In this document: positions 38,250-46,649 of the stretch, piece after piece
Layout: the number at the start of each line of letters is the position of its first letter
Numbering within the stretch: the first letter of the stretch is position 1
Origin: Phaeobacter italicus
Lineage (GTDB): Bacteria; Pseudomonadota; Alphaproteobacteria; Rhodobacterales; Rhodobacteraceae
Assembly (NCBI RefSeq): GCF_001258055.1
Contig: NZ_CVRM01000011.1
Span: 889,739 to 953,738, forward strand
DNA length: 64,000 nt
Reading direction: 5' to 3'
Program-made: the position numbers and the translations under genes
The notes under the pieces: generated by a model
What the model was told of the DNA's origin: nothing
Seen by the model: the letters and a program-made list of their open reading frames with translations, nothing else
Database searches by the model: none

Positions 38250-39514
38250 CACTTGGGCTTCCCGAAGATCACCGATGCGTTGGTGCCGCCAAAGCCAAAG
38301 GAGTTGGACAGCGCCACGTTGATTTCCCGCTCACGCTTGGCGTTGGGGGCCAGGTCAACGGCGGTTTCAACGGCCGGGTTGTCGAGGTTGATGGTGGGCG
38401 GTGCCACCTGATCGCGGATCGCCAGGATCGAGAAGATCGCCTCGATCGCGCCAGCCGCACCCAACAGGTGGCCGGTGGCGGATTTGGTCGAGGACATGGT
38501 GACCTTGCCCGCAGCGTCGCCCATCATGCGCTCTACCGCGCCCAGTTCGATGGTGTCGGCCATGGTCGATGTGCCATGCGCGTTGATATAGTCGATGTCG
38601 GCAGGCTCCAGCCCGGCGTTCTTCAGCGCGGCCCGCATGGAGCGTTCGCCACCTTCACCGTCCTCGGAGGGCGCGGTGATGTGATAGGCATCGCCCGACA
38701 GGCCATAGCCCAGCACTTCGGCATAGATCTTGGCGCCACGGGCCACCGCGTGATCGTAGTCTTCCAGAACCACGATGCCCGCACCCTCGCCCATGACAAA
38801 CCCGTCACGATCCGCATCATAGGGCCGCGATGCCGCCTTGGGGTCGTCTGCCCGTTTGGTGGACAGCGCCTTGCACGCGTTAAAGCCCGCAATGCCGATC
38901 TCGCAGATGGCCGCTTCGGCGCCACCGGCAACCATGACATCCGCATCACCCGAACGGATCAGACGTGCCGCATCCCCGATCGCATGAGCGCCGGTGGAAC
39001 AGGCCGTCACAACCGAATGGTTCGGCCCCTTGAAGCCATGACGGATCGACACCTGACCAGAGATCAGGTTGATCAGCGCGCCCGGAATAAAGAAGGGCGA
39101 TACCCGACGGGGGCCTTTTTCCTTGATCATCACGGCCGTGTCCGCAATCGAGGACAGACCACCGATGCCAGAGCCGATCATCACGCCAGTGCGCAGCAGG
39201 CTCTCTTCGTCCTCGGGCGTCCAGCCCGCATCCTTGACCGCCATTTCCGCAGCCGCGATGCCATAAAGGATGAAGTCATCAATCTTTTTCTGGTCTTTCT
39301 TCACCACCCAGTCATCCGGGTTGAAGGTGCCTTCGGTTCCGTCGCCACGGGGCACTTCGCAGGCGTAGGTGGTGGCCACGCCGCTTTCGACCGCATCAAA
39401 ATGCGTGATCGGCCCCGCGCCGGACTGCCCGTCCAGCAACCGCGACCATGTTTCTTCGACGCCGCTGGCCAGCGGTGTGACCAAGCCCAGTCCGGTAACA
39501 ACTACTCGACGCAT
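38249..39514 (-). CDS. fabF: 3-oxoacyl-[acyl-carrier-protein] synthase II (KAS II)
   Basis: A 421-residue condensing enzyme that elongates acyl-ACP with malonyl-ACP in fatty acid synthesis. The catalytic Cys is in VVTACSTGAHAI, and the two histidines are in NAHGTSTM and KSATGHLLGAAGA. It opens MRRVVVTGLGLVTPLASG. A strong GGAGG precedes the ATG. It is followed directly by mltG. It is separated from acpP, its usual upstream neighbour, by an opposed PilZ gene. Confidence 0.97.
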   Translation of the reverse strand: MRRVVVTGLGLVTPLASGVEETWSRLLDGQSGAGPITHFDAVESGVATTYACEVPRGDGTEGTFNPDDWVVKKDQKKIDDFILYGIAAAEMAVKDAGWTPEDEESLLRTGVMIGSGIGGLSSIADTAVMIKEKGPRRVSPFFIPGALINLISGQVSIRHGFKGPNHSVVTACSTGAHAIGDAARLIRSGDADVMVAGGAEAAICEIGIAGFNACKALSTKRADDPKAASRPYDADRDGFVMGEGAGIVVLEDYDHAVARGAKIYAEVLGYGLSGDAYHITAPSEDGEGGERSMRAALKNAGLEPADIDYINAHGTSTMADTIELGAVERMMGDAAGKVTMSSTKSATGHLLGAAGAIEAIFSILAIRDQVAPPTINLDNPAVETAVDLAPNAKREREINVALSNSFGFGGTNASVIFGKPK

Positions 39515-39914
39515 TTCTTGCCCTCCTTTGCCTCGGCAATTTGTCCCCAAATAGCTTGGATTGGCGCAAAGGTGCAAGAGCCCGCTGCCCCGGCCTGATC
39601 CTGACAGGTTTTATGCTGACCTGCGGACCCTTTAGGCTGGCATTAAGACTTGGGTGCTACCTTGCGGTTGTTTTCGCGCCTTGCCTGCGTTCAGGCACAT
39701 ATGACCGCAGACGGGCCGATTTGCGGCGCCAAACTCGATCGGGCGCCAGATCGCTAATGACGGAAATTGGGACGGTTCTTTGTTGATGACACATTCTTAC
39801 TTCAGCGGGAAAATTCCCGGTTTGCGTGGTTCGTATCTGCGGGGGGGAGTGCGGAGGGCACACCCCTCCCCCTCGTGCACCTCATCTCTTTCACTGCAAG
39901 GGCGCTGCAGCCTG
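39515..39914. other. divergent promoter region between fabF and the PilZ gene
   Basis: Four hundred bases with no supported gene. It holds a hairpin (CGGGAA-AA-TTCCCG) near 39807 and presumably the start signals for both divergent genes. In-frame extensions of the PilZ gene into it lack protein-like features. Confidence 0.5.
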
Positions 39915-40865
39915 ATGGCGCGGATGCGCCGGGGCGTGGCAGCCGCATTGCTCGCAGGCGCAAGCCTTGCACCACTCGCCACCACCGCAGAGGCGGCTGA
40001 TTGTCAGGTGTTTGAGGATCTGATGACCCTCACCTCTGTCAGCGAGAATTATCTCGGCTACCTGCAAAGCGGCTTTGCCCCCGATACTGCCCAACAGATG
40101 GAGCGGGTGATTGCGGGCACATCCCGCCGCGAGCTGCACAATGGGCTGCGCACCGGCAACATGGGCCAGCTGACCCGTGACACGGACGGGTTGCTCGCCC
40201 AGCAGAACACCCTCTTGCAGATCGACCGCAGCCAGGGGCGCCAGGCGGCGTTGCAGACATCGCAGCGGATGAATGCCGATGGCAACCTGGCCGCCTATCG
40301 TCAGGCGCTGACCCTGACGGCCTGCTACAATGAAAACCAGCTGCAAGGCGTGACAACCGTTGTCGGCCAGCTGCCGTCTATCGGCGGCGTTCCTGCAGGC
40401 ACGGCAACCGCGGGCGCGCTGGGGCTGGTGGTTCTGGCGATCCTTGCCTTCATCGCCACAGAGCGGCGCACACGTATGCTGAATGCGCGGCGCAAACGCT
40501 ATACCTGTGCGCTGGAATGCACCCTGCATGACGGCGGTGTCGCAACCGAGGCTGCAATCCTCGACATCAGCCAGGAAGGCGCCAAGATCGAAGCCCACTG
40601 CAACAGCCAGGTTGGCGCCAAGATCACGCTGGAGATGCCCGACGGGGTTGACCCCGCTCGACTTGAGGGGCGGATCCTGTGGGTCAATGCCGATCATTTC
40701 GGCATCAAATTCTCGCGCATCCTGTCGCGCACCGAAGTCGAGGCGATTGCCGAAAACGAACTGTCAGAGGTGTTTGACCCCTACGCCCCGGATCCGGACC
40801 CGGCGATGATTGCCAGCGATGGTGCCGATATGGACAAGGGCGAACAGGGCGCACGCCGCCACTGA
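39915..40865 (+). CDS. membrane protein with a cytoplasmic PilZ domain
   Basis: About 316 residues. It has a signal peptide (1-28, VAAALLAGASLAPLATTAEA) and a helical periplasmic part at about 29-155 with two cysteines (DCQVFEDL, TACYNENQ). One membrane helix follows near 170-190 (GALGLVVLAILAFIATE). The C-terminal PilZ domain begins RRKRYTC and has the DISQEGAKIE motif. RxxxR-like basic residues before a D/NxSxxG motif are the c-di-GMP binding signature. It is inferred to couple a periplasmic event to c-di-GMP or the reverse. The gene lies opposite to and between acpP and fabF, splitting the usual fab cluster. ATG 39915 was chosen for the signal peptide; 39924 is an alternative. Confidence 0.85.
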   Translation: MARMRRGVAAALLAGASLAPLATTAEAADCQVFEDLMTLTSVSENYLGYLQSGFAPDTAQQMERVIAGTSRRELHNGLRTGNMGQLTRDTDGLLAQQNTLLQIDRSQGRQAALQTSQRMNADGNLAAYRQALTLTACYNENQLQGVTTVVGQLPSIGGVPAGTATAGALGLVVLAILAFIATERRTRMLNARRKRYTCALECTLHDGGVATEAAILDISQEGAKIEAHCNSQVGAKITLEMPDGVDPARLEGRILWVNADHFGIKFSRILSRTEVEAIAENELSEVFDPYAPDPDPAMIASDGADMDKGEQGARRH

Positions 40866-40951
40866 CCCTGATCAGACAGCGATGGCAAGGTGAACCCGGA
40901 TCCGGCGAAACGGGCACATGGATAGCGGCGGCATCTGACCGCCCTCAAGCA

Positions 40952-40987
40952 AAGAAAAACGGCGCCTTCCGCAGAAGACGCCGTTCG
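40952..40987 (-). terminator. terminator of acpP
   Basis: On the minus strand AACGGCG and CGCCGTT form the stem around an internally paired loop, followed by TTTTTC. It starts about 25 bases after the acpP stop. Confidence 0.8.
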
Positions 40988-41011
40988 AAAATCTCTGATC
41001 GATAAATCGGA

Positions 41012-41245
41012 TCAGGACGCTTCGCTGATGAACTTCACCGCATCGCCAAAGGTCTGGATGGTCTCTGCCGCGTCATCGGGGATCTCGATGCCGAACTCTT
41101 CTTCGAAGGCCATGACCAGCTCAACGGTGTCCAGGCTGTCTGCGCCCAGGTCGTCGATGAACGACGCGTTTTCGGTCACTTTGTCTTCTTCAACACCCAG
41201 GTGTTCCACAACGATCTTTTTTACGCGGTCTGCGACGTCGCTCAT
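41012..41245 (-). CDS. acpP: acyl carrier protein
   Basis: The 77-residue carrier of growing acyl chains in fatty acid synthesis. The serine that receives 4'-phosphopantetheine is in [19 protein letters not shown]. The protein is short, acidic and of normal family length. AGGAA lies 5 bases before the ATG. Upstream at 41396-41423 is a plausible promoter. It sits between fabG and the opposed PilZ gene. Confidence 0.98.
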   Translation of the reverse strand: MSDVADRVKKIVVEHLGVEEDKVTENASFIDDLGADSLDTVELVMAFEEEFGIEIPDDAAETIQTFGDAVKFISEAS

Positions 41246-41395
41246 GTCAATTCCTCATCATTTCAGGGCATGTGCCCGGTTCTGCCCTTGCCCGCTCGGG
41301 GCGGCTTGGTTGTGCCCGAAGCGGGCGGTTGTGTCCCGCACTGCGGGAATGCCAAGGCACCCCAGAACAGAGGGACCGCTGGCAAAGATGCGCCG

Positions 41396-41423
41396 CCTAT
41401 AACACAGACGAACGCTGAGGCAA
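41396..41423 (-). promoter_or_regulatory. possible acpP promoter
   Basis: On the minus strand TTGCCT, 16 bases, then TATAGG. It would give a leader of roughly 145 bases before acpP. Confidence 0.35.
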
Positions 41424-41820
41424 ACGATTTCGCAGCATCAGTGCCGCGCGACCACCTCGAACCTGCCCTAGCGGAAATCGCCGCAGCAGAGTGGGCATTT
41501 GGCCATCCCGGACGCGAACTGCAAGTCCCGGCTGCCTGTTTTTTGCGCCACGGTGCGGAGGATGGCAGATTTTTGCACAAACTCAAGAGCTTCGCCGCAA
41601 CTTGGGGCAAGCCCCTACAGGCCAGCCTATCAGAAAACCACCCTGTCACCCGACGGAACCCCCGTTGTTTTGCGTTCCCGCCCTGCATCAGATTGCGGCG
41701 CGGGTCGGGGTGAGAGGCCACGGCAGACACCTCAGGACCTCCCCTGACATATCCGCCTTGCAGGGCTTGCACGGCGCAGCCCGCCAGAGAATCTGGCCCC
41801 GTCGCCCGTTTGTGTTTTCG

Positions 41821-41890
41821 CTGTCTGTGCCCGCCTGTGCGTGCCCTCCTGTCTGCGGCCACCTGTCTGCGCCCATCTGTGCGGGCGCGC
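41821..41890. repeat. five decayed 14-base tandem repeats
   Basis: Units start with CTGT at 41821, 41835, 41849, 41863 and 41877, exactly 14 bases apart. Examples are CTGTCTGTGCCCGC and CTGTCTGCGCCCAT. Confidence 0.75.
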
Positions 41891-41904
41891 TTGCTGCGGG
41901 CCAT

Positions 41905-41936
41905 GAAAAAAACCGCAACCAGCCATCTGGTTGCGG
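41905..41936 (-). terminator. terminator of fabD-fabG
   Basis: On the minus strand CCGCAACCAG and CTGGTTGCGG form a perfect 10-base stem around ATGG, followed by TTTTTTT. Confidence 0.93.
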
Positions 41937-41996
41937 GCAAATTCCAAGGCAAGCGCGGTGCACCATCACCGCAGCCGCCCAAGACAGGCAAAAGCC

Positions 41997-42734
41997 TCAG
42001 AGCATCGCCATGCCGCCGTTCACGTGCAGCGTGGTGCCGGTCACATACCCGGCCTCTGCGCTTGCAAGATACAGCACGGCAGAGGCGATTTCCTCGGGCG
42101 AACCCATACGACCCGCCGGGATCTGGGTCAGGATCCCATCTTTCTGGGCATCGTTCAGCTTGTCGGTCATGGCTGTCGCGATAAAGCCCGGTGCAACGGC
42201 ATTTACGGTGATGCCACGGTTTGCAACCTCATAGGCCAGCGATTTGGACATGCCGACCATGCCTGCCTTGGCCGCCGCATAGTTGCCCTGACCGGGGTTG
42301 CCGGTTGCGCCCACGATGGACGAGATGTTGATGATACGGCCCCAGCGCGCCTTCATCATGCCGCGCAGAACGCCACGGCACAGCCGCATGGTGGAGGTGA
42401 GATTGATGTCGAGAACGCTGTTCCACTCGTCATCCTTCATCCGCATGAACAGGTTGTCGCGGGTGATGCCTGCGTTGTTGACCAGGATATCGACAGAGCC
42501 CATTGCCTCTGCTGCCTGTTTCGGCAGCGCCTCGACGGCATCCGCATCCGAAAGGTTGCAAGGCAGCACATGCGCACGCTCGCCCAGTTCTGCCGCCAGC
42601 TCCTGCAGCGGTGCCTCACGCGTACCGGAGAGCGCAACAGTTGCGCCTGCGGCATGAAGGGCGCGGGCGATCTCGCCACCGATACCACCCGAAGCGCCCG
42701 TGATCAGCGCGGTCTTTCCTGTCAGATCAAACAT
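41997..42734 (-). CDS. fabG: 3-oxoacyl-[acyl-carrier-protein] reductase
   Basis: A 245-residue short-chain dehydrogenase that reduces 3-oxoacyl-ACP with NADPH. The nucleotide motif TGASGGIGGEIA, the NNAGITRDN motif, the catalytic Ser of ISSIVGATGNPGQ and the YAAAK pair are all visible. ATG 42734 has AAGGA 7 bases ahead; an in-frame start 8 codons earlier is less good. It lies 72 bases after fabD on the same strand and ends at a strong terminator. Confidence 0.97.
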   Translation of the reverse strand: MFDLTGKTALITGASGGIGGEIARALHAAGATVALSGTREAPLQELAAELGERAHVLPCNLSDADAVEALPKQAAEAMGSVDILVNNAGITRDNLFMRMKDDEWNSVLDINLTSTMRLCRGVLRGMMKARWGRIINISSIVGATGNPGQGNYAAAKAGMVGMSKSLAYEVANRGITVNAVAPGFIATAMTDKLNDAQKDGILTQIPAGRMGSPEEIASAVLYLASAEAGYVTGTTLHVNGGMAML

Positions 42735-42806
42735 TGTCTTGTCCTTTATGTTCTGCATCGGACCGCGGCCCAGGGCGCGATCCGCAGGTGTTTGTTTGGC
42801 CGTGCC

Positions 42807-43742
42807 TTACTCGGCCGAGGTGGCGGCGGCGACATCCTCGGGGGTGCCAACCTGGCGGCAGGTCAGGCTGCGGTCGATCTTGCGGATCATACCAGACAGC
42901 GCCTTGCCCGCGCCGATTTCCCAGAATTCGCTCACGCCCTTGGCGGCCATGGTCTGCACGCTTTCACGCCAGCGCACGGAGCCCGTCACCTGTTCCACCA
43001 GCAGCTGGCGGATTTCGGCAGGGTCGCTCACCGCATCGGCGCGCACATTGGCGATCAGCGGCACGGCAGGGGATTTGATGTCGACACCGGCCAGCGCCTC
43101 GGCCATCACATCAGCAGCAGGCTGCATCAGCGCACAGTGAAACGGTGCCGAGACAGGCAGCATGACCGCGCGTTTGGCCCCCTTGGCCTTTGCGATCTCG
43201 GCCGCGCGTTCCACCGCAGCCTTGGCCCCTGAGACCACAACCTGGGTCGGGTCATTGTCATTGGCGGCCTGACAGACCTCACCCTGTGCGGCCTCTTCTG
43301 CAACGGCGCGCACCGCTTCCAGATCAAGACCAAGGATCGCCGCCATCGCGCCCTCGCCCACCGGCACGGCGCTTTGCATGGCCTGACCACGGGTGCGCAG
43401 CAGGCGCGCAGTGTCGGCAACAGAAATCGCACCAGCCGCCGCCAGAGCCGAATATTCGCCCAGCGAGTGACCCGCGACATAGCCTGCCTTGTCGATAGAG
43501 ACGCCCTCGGCCTCCAGCGCGCGCATCGCGGCCAGCGAGGTGGCCATCAGCGCCGGTTGCGCGTTCTGTGTCAGGGTCAGGGTTTCGATATCCCCTTCCC
43601 AGATCAGCTGGCTCAGCGCCTCGCCCAATGCGGTGTCCACCTCGTCAAAGACGGCTTTGGCCGCCGGATAGGCCTCTGCGAGAGCCTTACCCATCCCGAT
43701 GGTCTGCGCGCCCTGGCCGGGAAACACGAATGCAATTGTCAT
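42807..43742 (-). CDS. fabD: malonyl-CoA:ACP transacylase
   Basis: A 311-residue enzyme that loads malonyl groups onto ACP. It opens MTIAFVFPGQGAQTIGMG. The catalytic Ser is in GHSLGEYSALAAAG and the partner His in SAPFHCALM. AGAGGT precedes the ATG. It is the first gene of fabD-fabG. Confidence 0.97.
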   Translation of the reverse strand: MTIAFVFPGQGAQTIGMGKALAEAYPAAKAVFDEVDTALGEALSQLIWEGDIETLTLTQNAQPALMATSLAAMRALEAEGVSIDKAGYVAGHSLGEYSALAAAGAISVADTARLLRTRGQAMQSAVPVGEGAMAAILGLDLEAVRAVAEEAAQGEVCQAANDNDPTQVVVSGAKAAVERAAEIAKAKGAKRAVMLPVSAPFHCALMQPAADVMAEALAGVDIKSPAVPLIANVRADAVSDPAEIRQLLVEQVTGSVRWRESVQTMAAKGVSEFWEIGAGKALSGMIRKIDRSLTCRQVGTPEDVAAATSAE

Positions 43743-43926
43743 CTGAGACCTCTTCTGTCTGCACATATGCGTTGCTAGGGGTTTAGACGCAGGTGACGCT
43801 GCGTACAAGCAAAGGCTTGCGCCTGTGCACCAGCTCTGTGCGCTGAGGGACAGAGTTCGCGGTTGTGTGACATCAGCGCACAGATAGGATGTGACATGTC
43901 TCTCTCAGATAAAAGGTGTGCGAACC

Positions 43927-45201
43927 GTGCCCCGACATAACTCCTCACTCTATTATGGTAGCGTCGCCAAGACCTTTCACTGGCTGACCGCCCTGTTGAT
44001 GTTTGCGGTCTTTCCGCTGGGCTATTTTGCCAACGATCTGGCGCATCAGATCACCGGGCCGGAGTTCAACGGCGATCAGGCGGTGATTTCACGGGCTGTT
44101 TTGCTGTTCTCGCTGCACAAGACGCTGGGGCTGGCGTTGTTTGCCACCGCGCTGCTGCGCATCCTCTGGGCGCTGCGCCAGCCAAAACCTGCGCCCCTGC
44201 ACCCGGACCGCAAGGCAGAGGTGCTGGCGGCTGAGGTGGTGCATTGGCTTCTTTATGGGTCGCTCGTGCTTGCGCCGCTGAGCGGCTGGATCCACCACGC
44301 CGCCACAACGGGCTATGCACCGATCTGGTGGCCCTTTGGGCAGGATCTGCTGTTTGTGCCGAAATCTCAGGCCGTTGCGGATGTGTTTGGCGGGCTGCAC
44401 TGGCTGTTCGTCTGGACCCTTGCGGCTGCGCTGGGGCTGCATATTGCCGGGGCTTTGAAACATCAGGTGATCGACAAGGACGCCACCCTGGCCCGAATGC
44501 TGCCAGGAAAGGCCCCGACCGTCGATGCCGCCTCGATCGGGGCAGACCACAGCAAGGCCCCCGCCTTTGTCGCGCTTGCGATCTGGGTTCTGGTGCTGGC
44601 AGGCGGTGGCGCCTTTGGTGTCTACTCCAAGGCGCCGCACGGGGCGGCGGTGGCGGCGGGGTCTGCACCCGCTGACACAGCACCGGCCCCTACCGCGCCT
44701 GCCGGATCTGCGACGACCGGAAACTGGACTGTTCAGGACGGCACGCTTGCCATTTCCATCACCCAGATGGGCAGCGCCGTAAGCGGCGAGTTCAGCCAGT
44801 GGCAGGCAGACATCCGCTTTGACGAGCCCGCGACGCCGGGGCCTGCGGGCCGTGTCGAGGTGGAGATCGCGATTGCCTCCCTGTCGCTTGGCACCGTGAC
44901 CGATCAGGCAATGGGGCCGGACTATTTCGACAGCGCCACCTACCCCACAGCTGTGTTTGCCGCCGACATCGAGAAACTCTCCGAGGGTTATGTGGCCAAC
45001 GGCACGCTGCGCATTCGCGACCAGGAGGTGCCGCTGAGCCTGCCCTTCACGCTGGAGCTTTCAGGCGATACCGCCGTCATGTCGGGCACGGCAGAGGTCA
45101 ACCGGCTTGATTTCAACATCGGTCAGGGCGTTCAGGACGAGGGATCGCTGGCCTATGCGGTGCAGATCTCCGTCGATCTGACAGCGACCCGCAGCGAATA
45201 A
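43927..45201 (+). CDS. cytochrome b561-YceI fusion protein
   Basis: About 424 residues. The N-terminal half is a four-helix cytochrome b561 domain. Likely haem histidines are in TFHWLTALLMF, LHKTLGLALF, HWLLYGSLVLAPLSGW and HWLFVWTLAAALGLHIAG. A fifth helix (ALAIWVLVLAGGGAFGVY) and an Ala/Pro linker lead to a C-terminal YceI-like beta-barrel (about 260-424) that would face the periplasm. YceI proteins bind isoprenoids such as quinones, so the fusion may shuttle electrons between quinol and a periplasmic partner; that is inference. GTG 43927 is preferred because AAAAGG precedes it and family members start close to YGSVAKTFHW. GTG 43891 is an alternative. Confidence 0.9.
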   Translation: MPRHNSSLYYGSVAKTFHWLTALLMFAVFPLGYFANDLAHQITGPEFNGDQAVISRAVLLFSLHKTLGLALFATALLRILWALRQPKPAPLHPDRKAEVLAAEVVHWLLYGSLVLAPLSGWIHHAATTGYAPIWWPFGQDLLFVPKSQAVADVFGGLHWLFVWTLAAALGLHIAGALKHQVIDKDATLARMLPGKAPTVDAASIGADHSKAPAFVALAIWVLVLAGGGAFGVYSKAPHGAAVAAGSAPADTAPAPTAPAGSATTGNWTVQDGTLAISITQMGSAVSGEFSQWQADIRFDEPATPGPAGRVEVEIAIASLSLGTVTDQAMGPDYFDSATYPTAVFAADIEKLSEGYVANGTLRIRDQEVPLSLPFTLELSGDTAVMSGTAEVNRLDFNIGQGVQDEGSLAYAVQISVDLTATRSE

Positions 45202-45226
45202 CTCAGGGCACAGATCCCGCTTTATG

Positions 45227-45254
45227 GACCCGGCGCAATGCGCCGGGTCTTTTG
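45227..45254 (+). terminator. terminator of the b561-YceI gene
   Basis: GACCCGGCGCA pairs with TGCGCCGGGTC, then TTTT follows. Confidence 0.85.
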
Positions 45255-45416
45255 CGTTCAAAGGCACGCCGCGCCCGGACCTCAGCGCCCCCCCCAGAAC
45301 CCCGCCCTCAGCCCCCAGCGAGGGTTTTCCCTCCTCTCATTTGAACGATTGCAGGAGGGCGATTTTCTTCTCTGCCATCCGGCAGCGCGGCGATGTTTCA
45401 ACATCTTGGGTGCGAT

Positions 45417-45492
45417 CTGATACAGGCCGTACTGGTACAGGCCACACTGATACAGGGCCACACTGATAGAGCCCGCACGGATAAAGGCGGAA
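45417..45492. repeat. five decayed 15-base tandem repeats
   Basis: Units start CTGATACAG or similar at 45417, 45432, 45447, 45463 and 45478. The typical unit is CTGATACAGGCCGTA; spacing is 15, 15, 16 and 15. Confidence 0.75.
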
Positions 45493-45600
45493 CTGTTTCA
45501 GGGAGTTGGCCCAATCCAACGCCCCGTCAGCGCCGCAGCCATTTGCCTGTCCATAACTGCGCCTTCGGTATCTGCGTCTTCGGTTGCAAGGACCTGCCCC

Positions 45601-45636
45601 ACAAAAAAACCGCCGCTTCGGTCGAAGCAGCGGTTT
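45601..45636 (-). terminator. terminator of the YceI gene
   Basis: On the minus strand AAACCGCTGCTTC pairs with GAAGCGGCGGTTT around a small loop, followed by TTTT. Confidence 0.8.
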
Positions 45637-45687
45637 CTGGTTTGACGTGGCGGGCGCCTGAGCCGCACCCGCCTGCGGTTGGCGGGC

Positions 45688-46266
45688 TTACTCGGCTTTC
45701 ATCGCCTCGATGGAGATCTTGACCTCAACCTCGTCAGAGACGAAGGGGGCGAATTTGCCCAGATCATAGTCAGACCGCAGCAGCGTGGTGGTGGCGTCAA
45801 AACCGGCCCAGGGCTTGCCTGCCATCGGGTGCTGGCCTGTCTGGTTCAGCTTGGCGTCCAGAACAACGGATTTGGTGACGCCATTGAGGGTCAGGTCGCC
45901 GGTGATCTCTGCGGTGTTTTCGCCGGTCACGTTGATGCCGGTCGAGGTGAAGGTGATCATTTCAGAATCGTCTGCGCCAAAGAAATCCTTGGACATGAAA
46001 TGATCAAAGCGGCCTTCCCAACCGGTCAACATGGAGCGTGCTGGCATGGAGACGGAAACGCTGGAGGCTTCGGGGTTTTCCTGGTCAAAGGAGATTTCCC
46101 CTTCGAAACCCGAGAACATGCCATAGGTGGTGGAGAAACCGAGGTGGTTGTAGCTGAACACGATCTGGCTGTGGCTTGCATCCAGGGTGTAGGCTTCGGG
46201 GGCGGCAAATGCGGTGGTGGCGGCGGCGCCCATCAGGGCAGCGGCGAAAAGAGTATTTTTCATCAT
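45688..46266 (-). CDS. YceI family periplasmic lipid-binding protein
   Basis: A 192-residue protein with a signal peptide (1-22, LFAAALMGAAATTAFAAP) and a YceI barrel. The barrel has YTLDASHSQIVFSYNHLGFS at the start, FDHFMSKDFFGADDSEMITF in the middle and ISIEAMKAE at the end. YceI proteins form lipocalin-like barrels around isoprenoid chains. The gene converges on the b561-YceI fusion gene, so two YceI domains lie side by side. GGAG precedes two adjacent ATG codons (46266 and 46263), and either could be the start. Confidence 0.95.
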   Translation of the reverse strand: MMKNTLFAAALMGAAATTAFAAPEAYTLDASHSQIVFSYNHLGFSTTYGMFSGFEGEISFDQENPEASSVSVSMPARSMLTGWEGRFDHFMSKDFFGADDSEMITFTSTGINVTGENTAEITGDLTLNGVTKSVVLDAKLNQTGQHPMAGKPWAGFDATTTLLRSDYDLGKFAPFVSDEVEVKISIEAMKAE

Positions 46267-46649
46267 AATGGCTCCATTGGACCAGATTGCATCGGATCAC
46301 AGTTGAGGGCGACGGGCCCCAAAAGGGAAGCCCACAAAAGCCAACACTATCTGTGTTAAAATGAACAACCAAAGCCATCCCGCCGCACTCGGCGTTTTCT
46401 CGCGCAGATGTGAACGCCCGGATTGGCGATGCCGCCTGTGATGCTGCCTGTGCAGGCAGCTTGTCAGATCGCAGGTCAGGCGTCTCAAAAAGTTCAGCGT
46501 TTCCGATCCGGGGCGCAGATCCCGGTGCGGATCCCAGTTTCGCCCCAAGTTTAGAACCCTGTTTCGACCCCGGTTTAAAACCTGGTGCGGATTGCCCTGC
46601 CGGAATCGACGGGTTCAACCCTGCCCGAAATCGCCCCCGCAGCGATCAA
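46267..46649. other. intergenic region with 12-base tandem repeats
   Basis: About 380 bases upstream of the YceI gene and after the unknown membrane protein gene. Four 12-base repeats lie at 46537-46584. No gene is supported. Confidence 0.5.
46537..46584. repeat. four 12-base tandem repeats
   Basis: GTTT starts every 12 bases at 46537, 46549, 46561 and 46573. Units include GTTTCGACCCCG and GTTTAAAACCTG. Confidence 0.75.

Larger units (their letters stand above)
41246..41996. other. long acpP-fabG intergenic region
   Basis: About 750 bases. It contains the possible acpP promoter, a run of five 14-base tandem repeats (41821-41890) and the fabG terminator. A 242-codon open frame crosses most of it on the minus strand, but its product is Arg/Gly-rich with no family features. 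No gene is supported. Confidence 0.5.
45202..45687. other. convergent intergenic region with tandem repeats
   Basis: About 490 bases between two convergent YceI-domain genes. It holds terminators at both ends and five decayed 15-base repeats at 45417-45492. No gene is supported. Confidence 0.55.

Noticed and set aside
41263..41991. 242-codon minus-strand frame between acpP and fabG
   Set aside because: Arg/Gly-rich, covers a repeat patch and the fabG terminator, no ribosome binding site.
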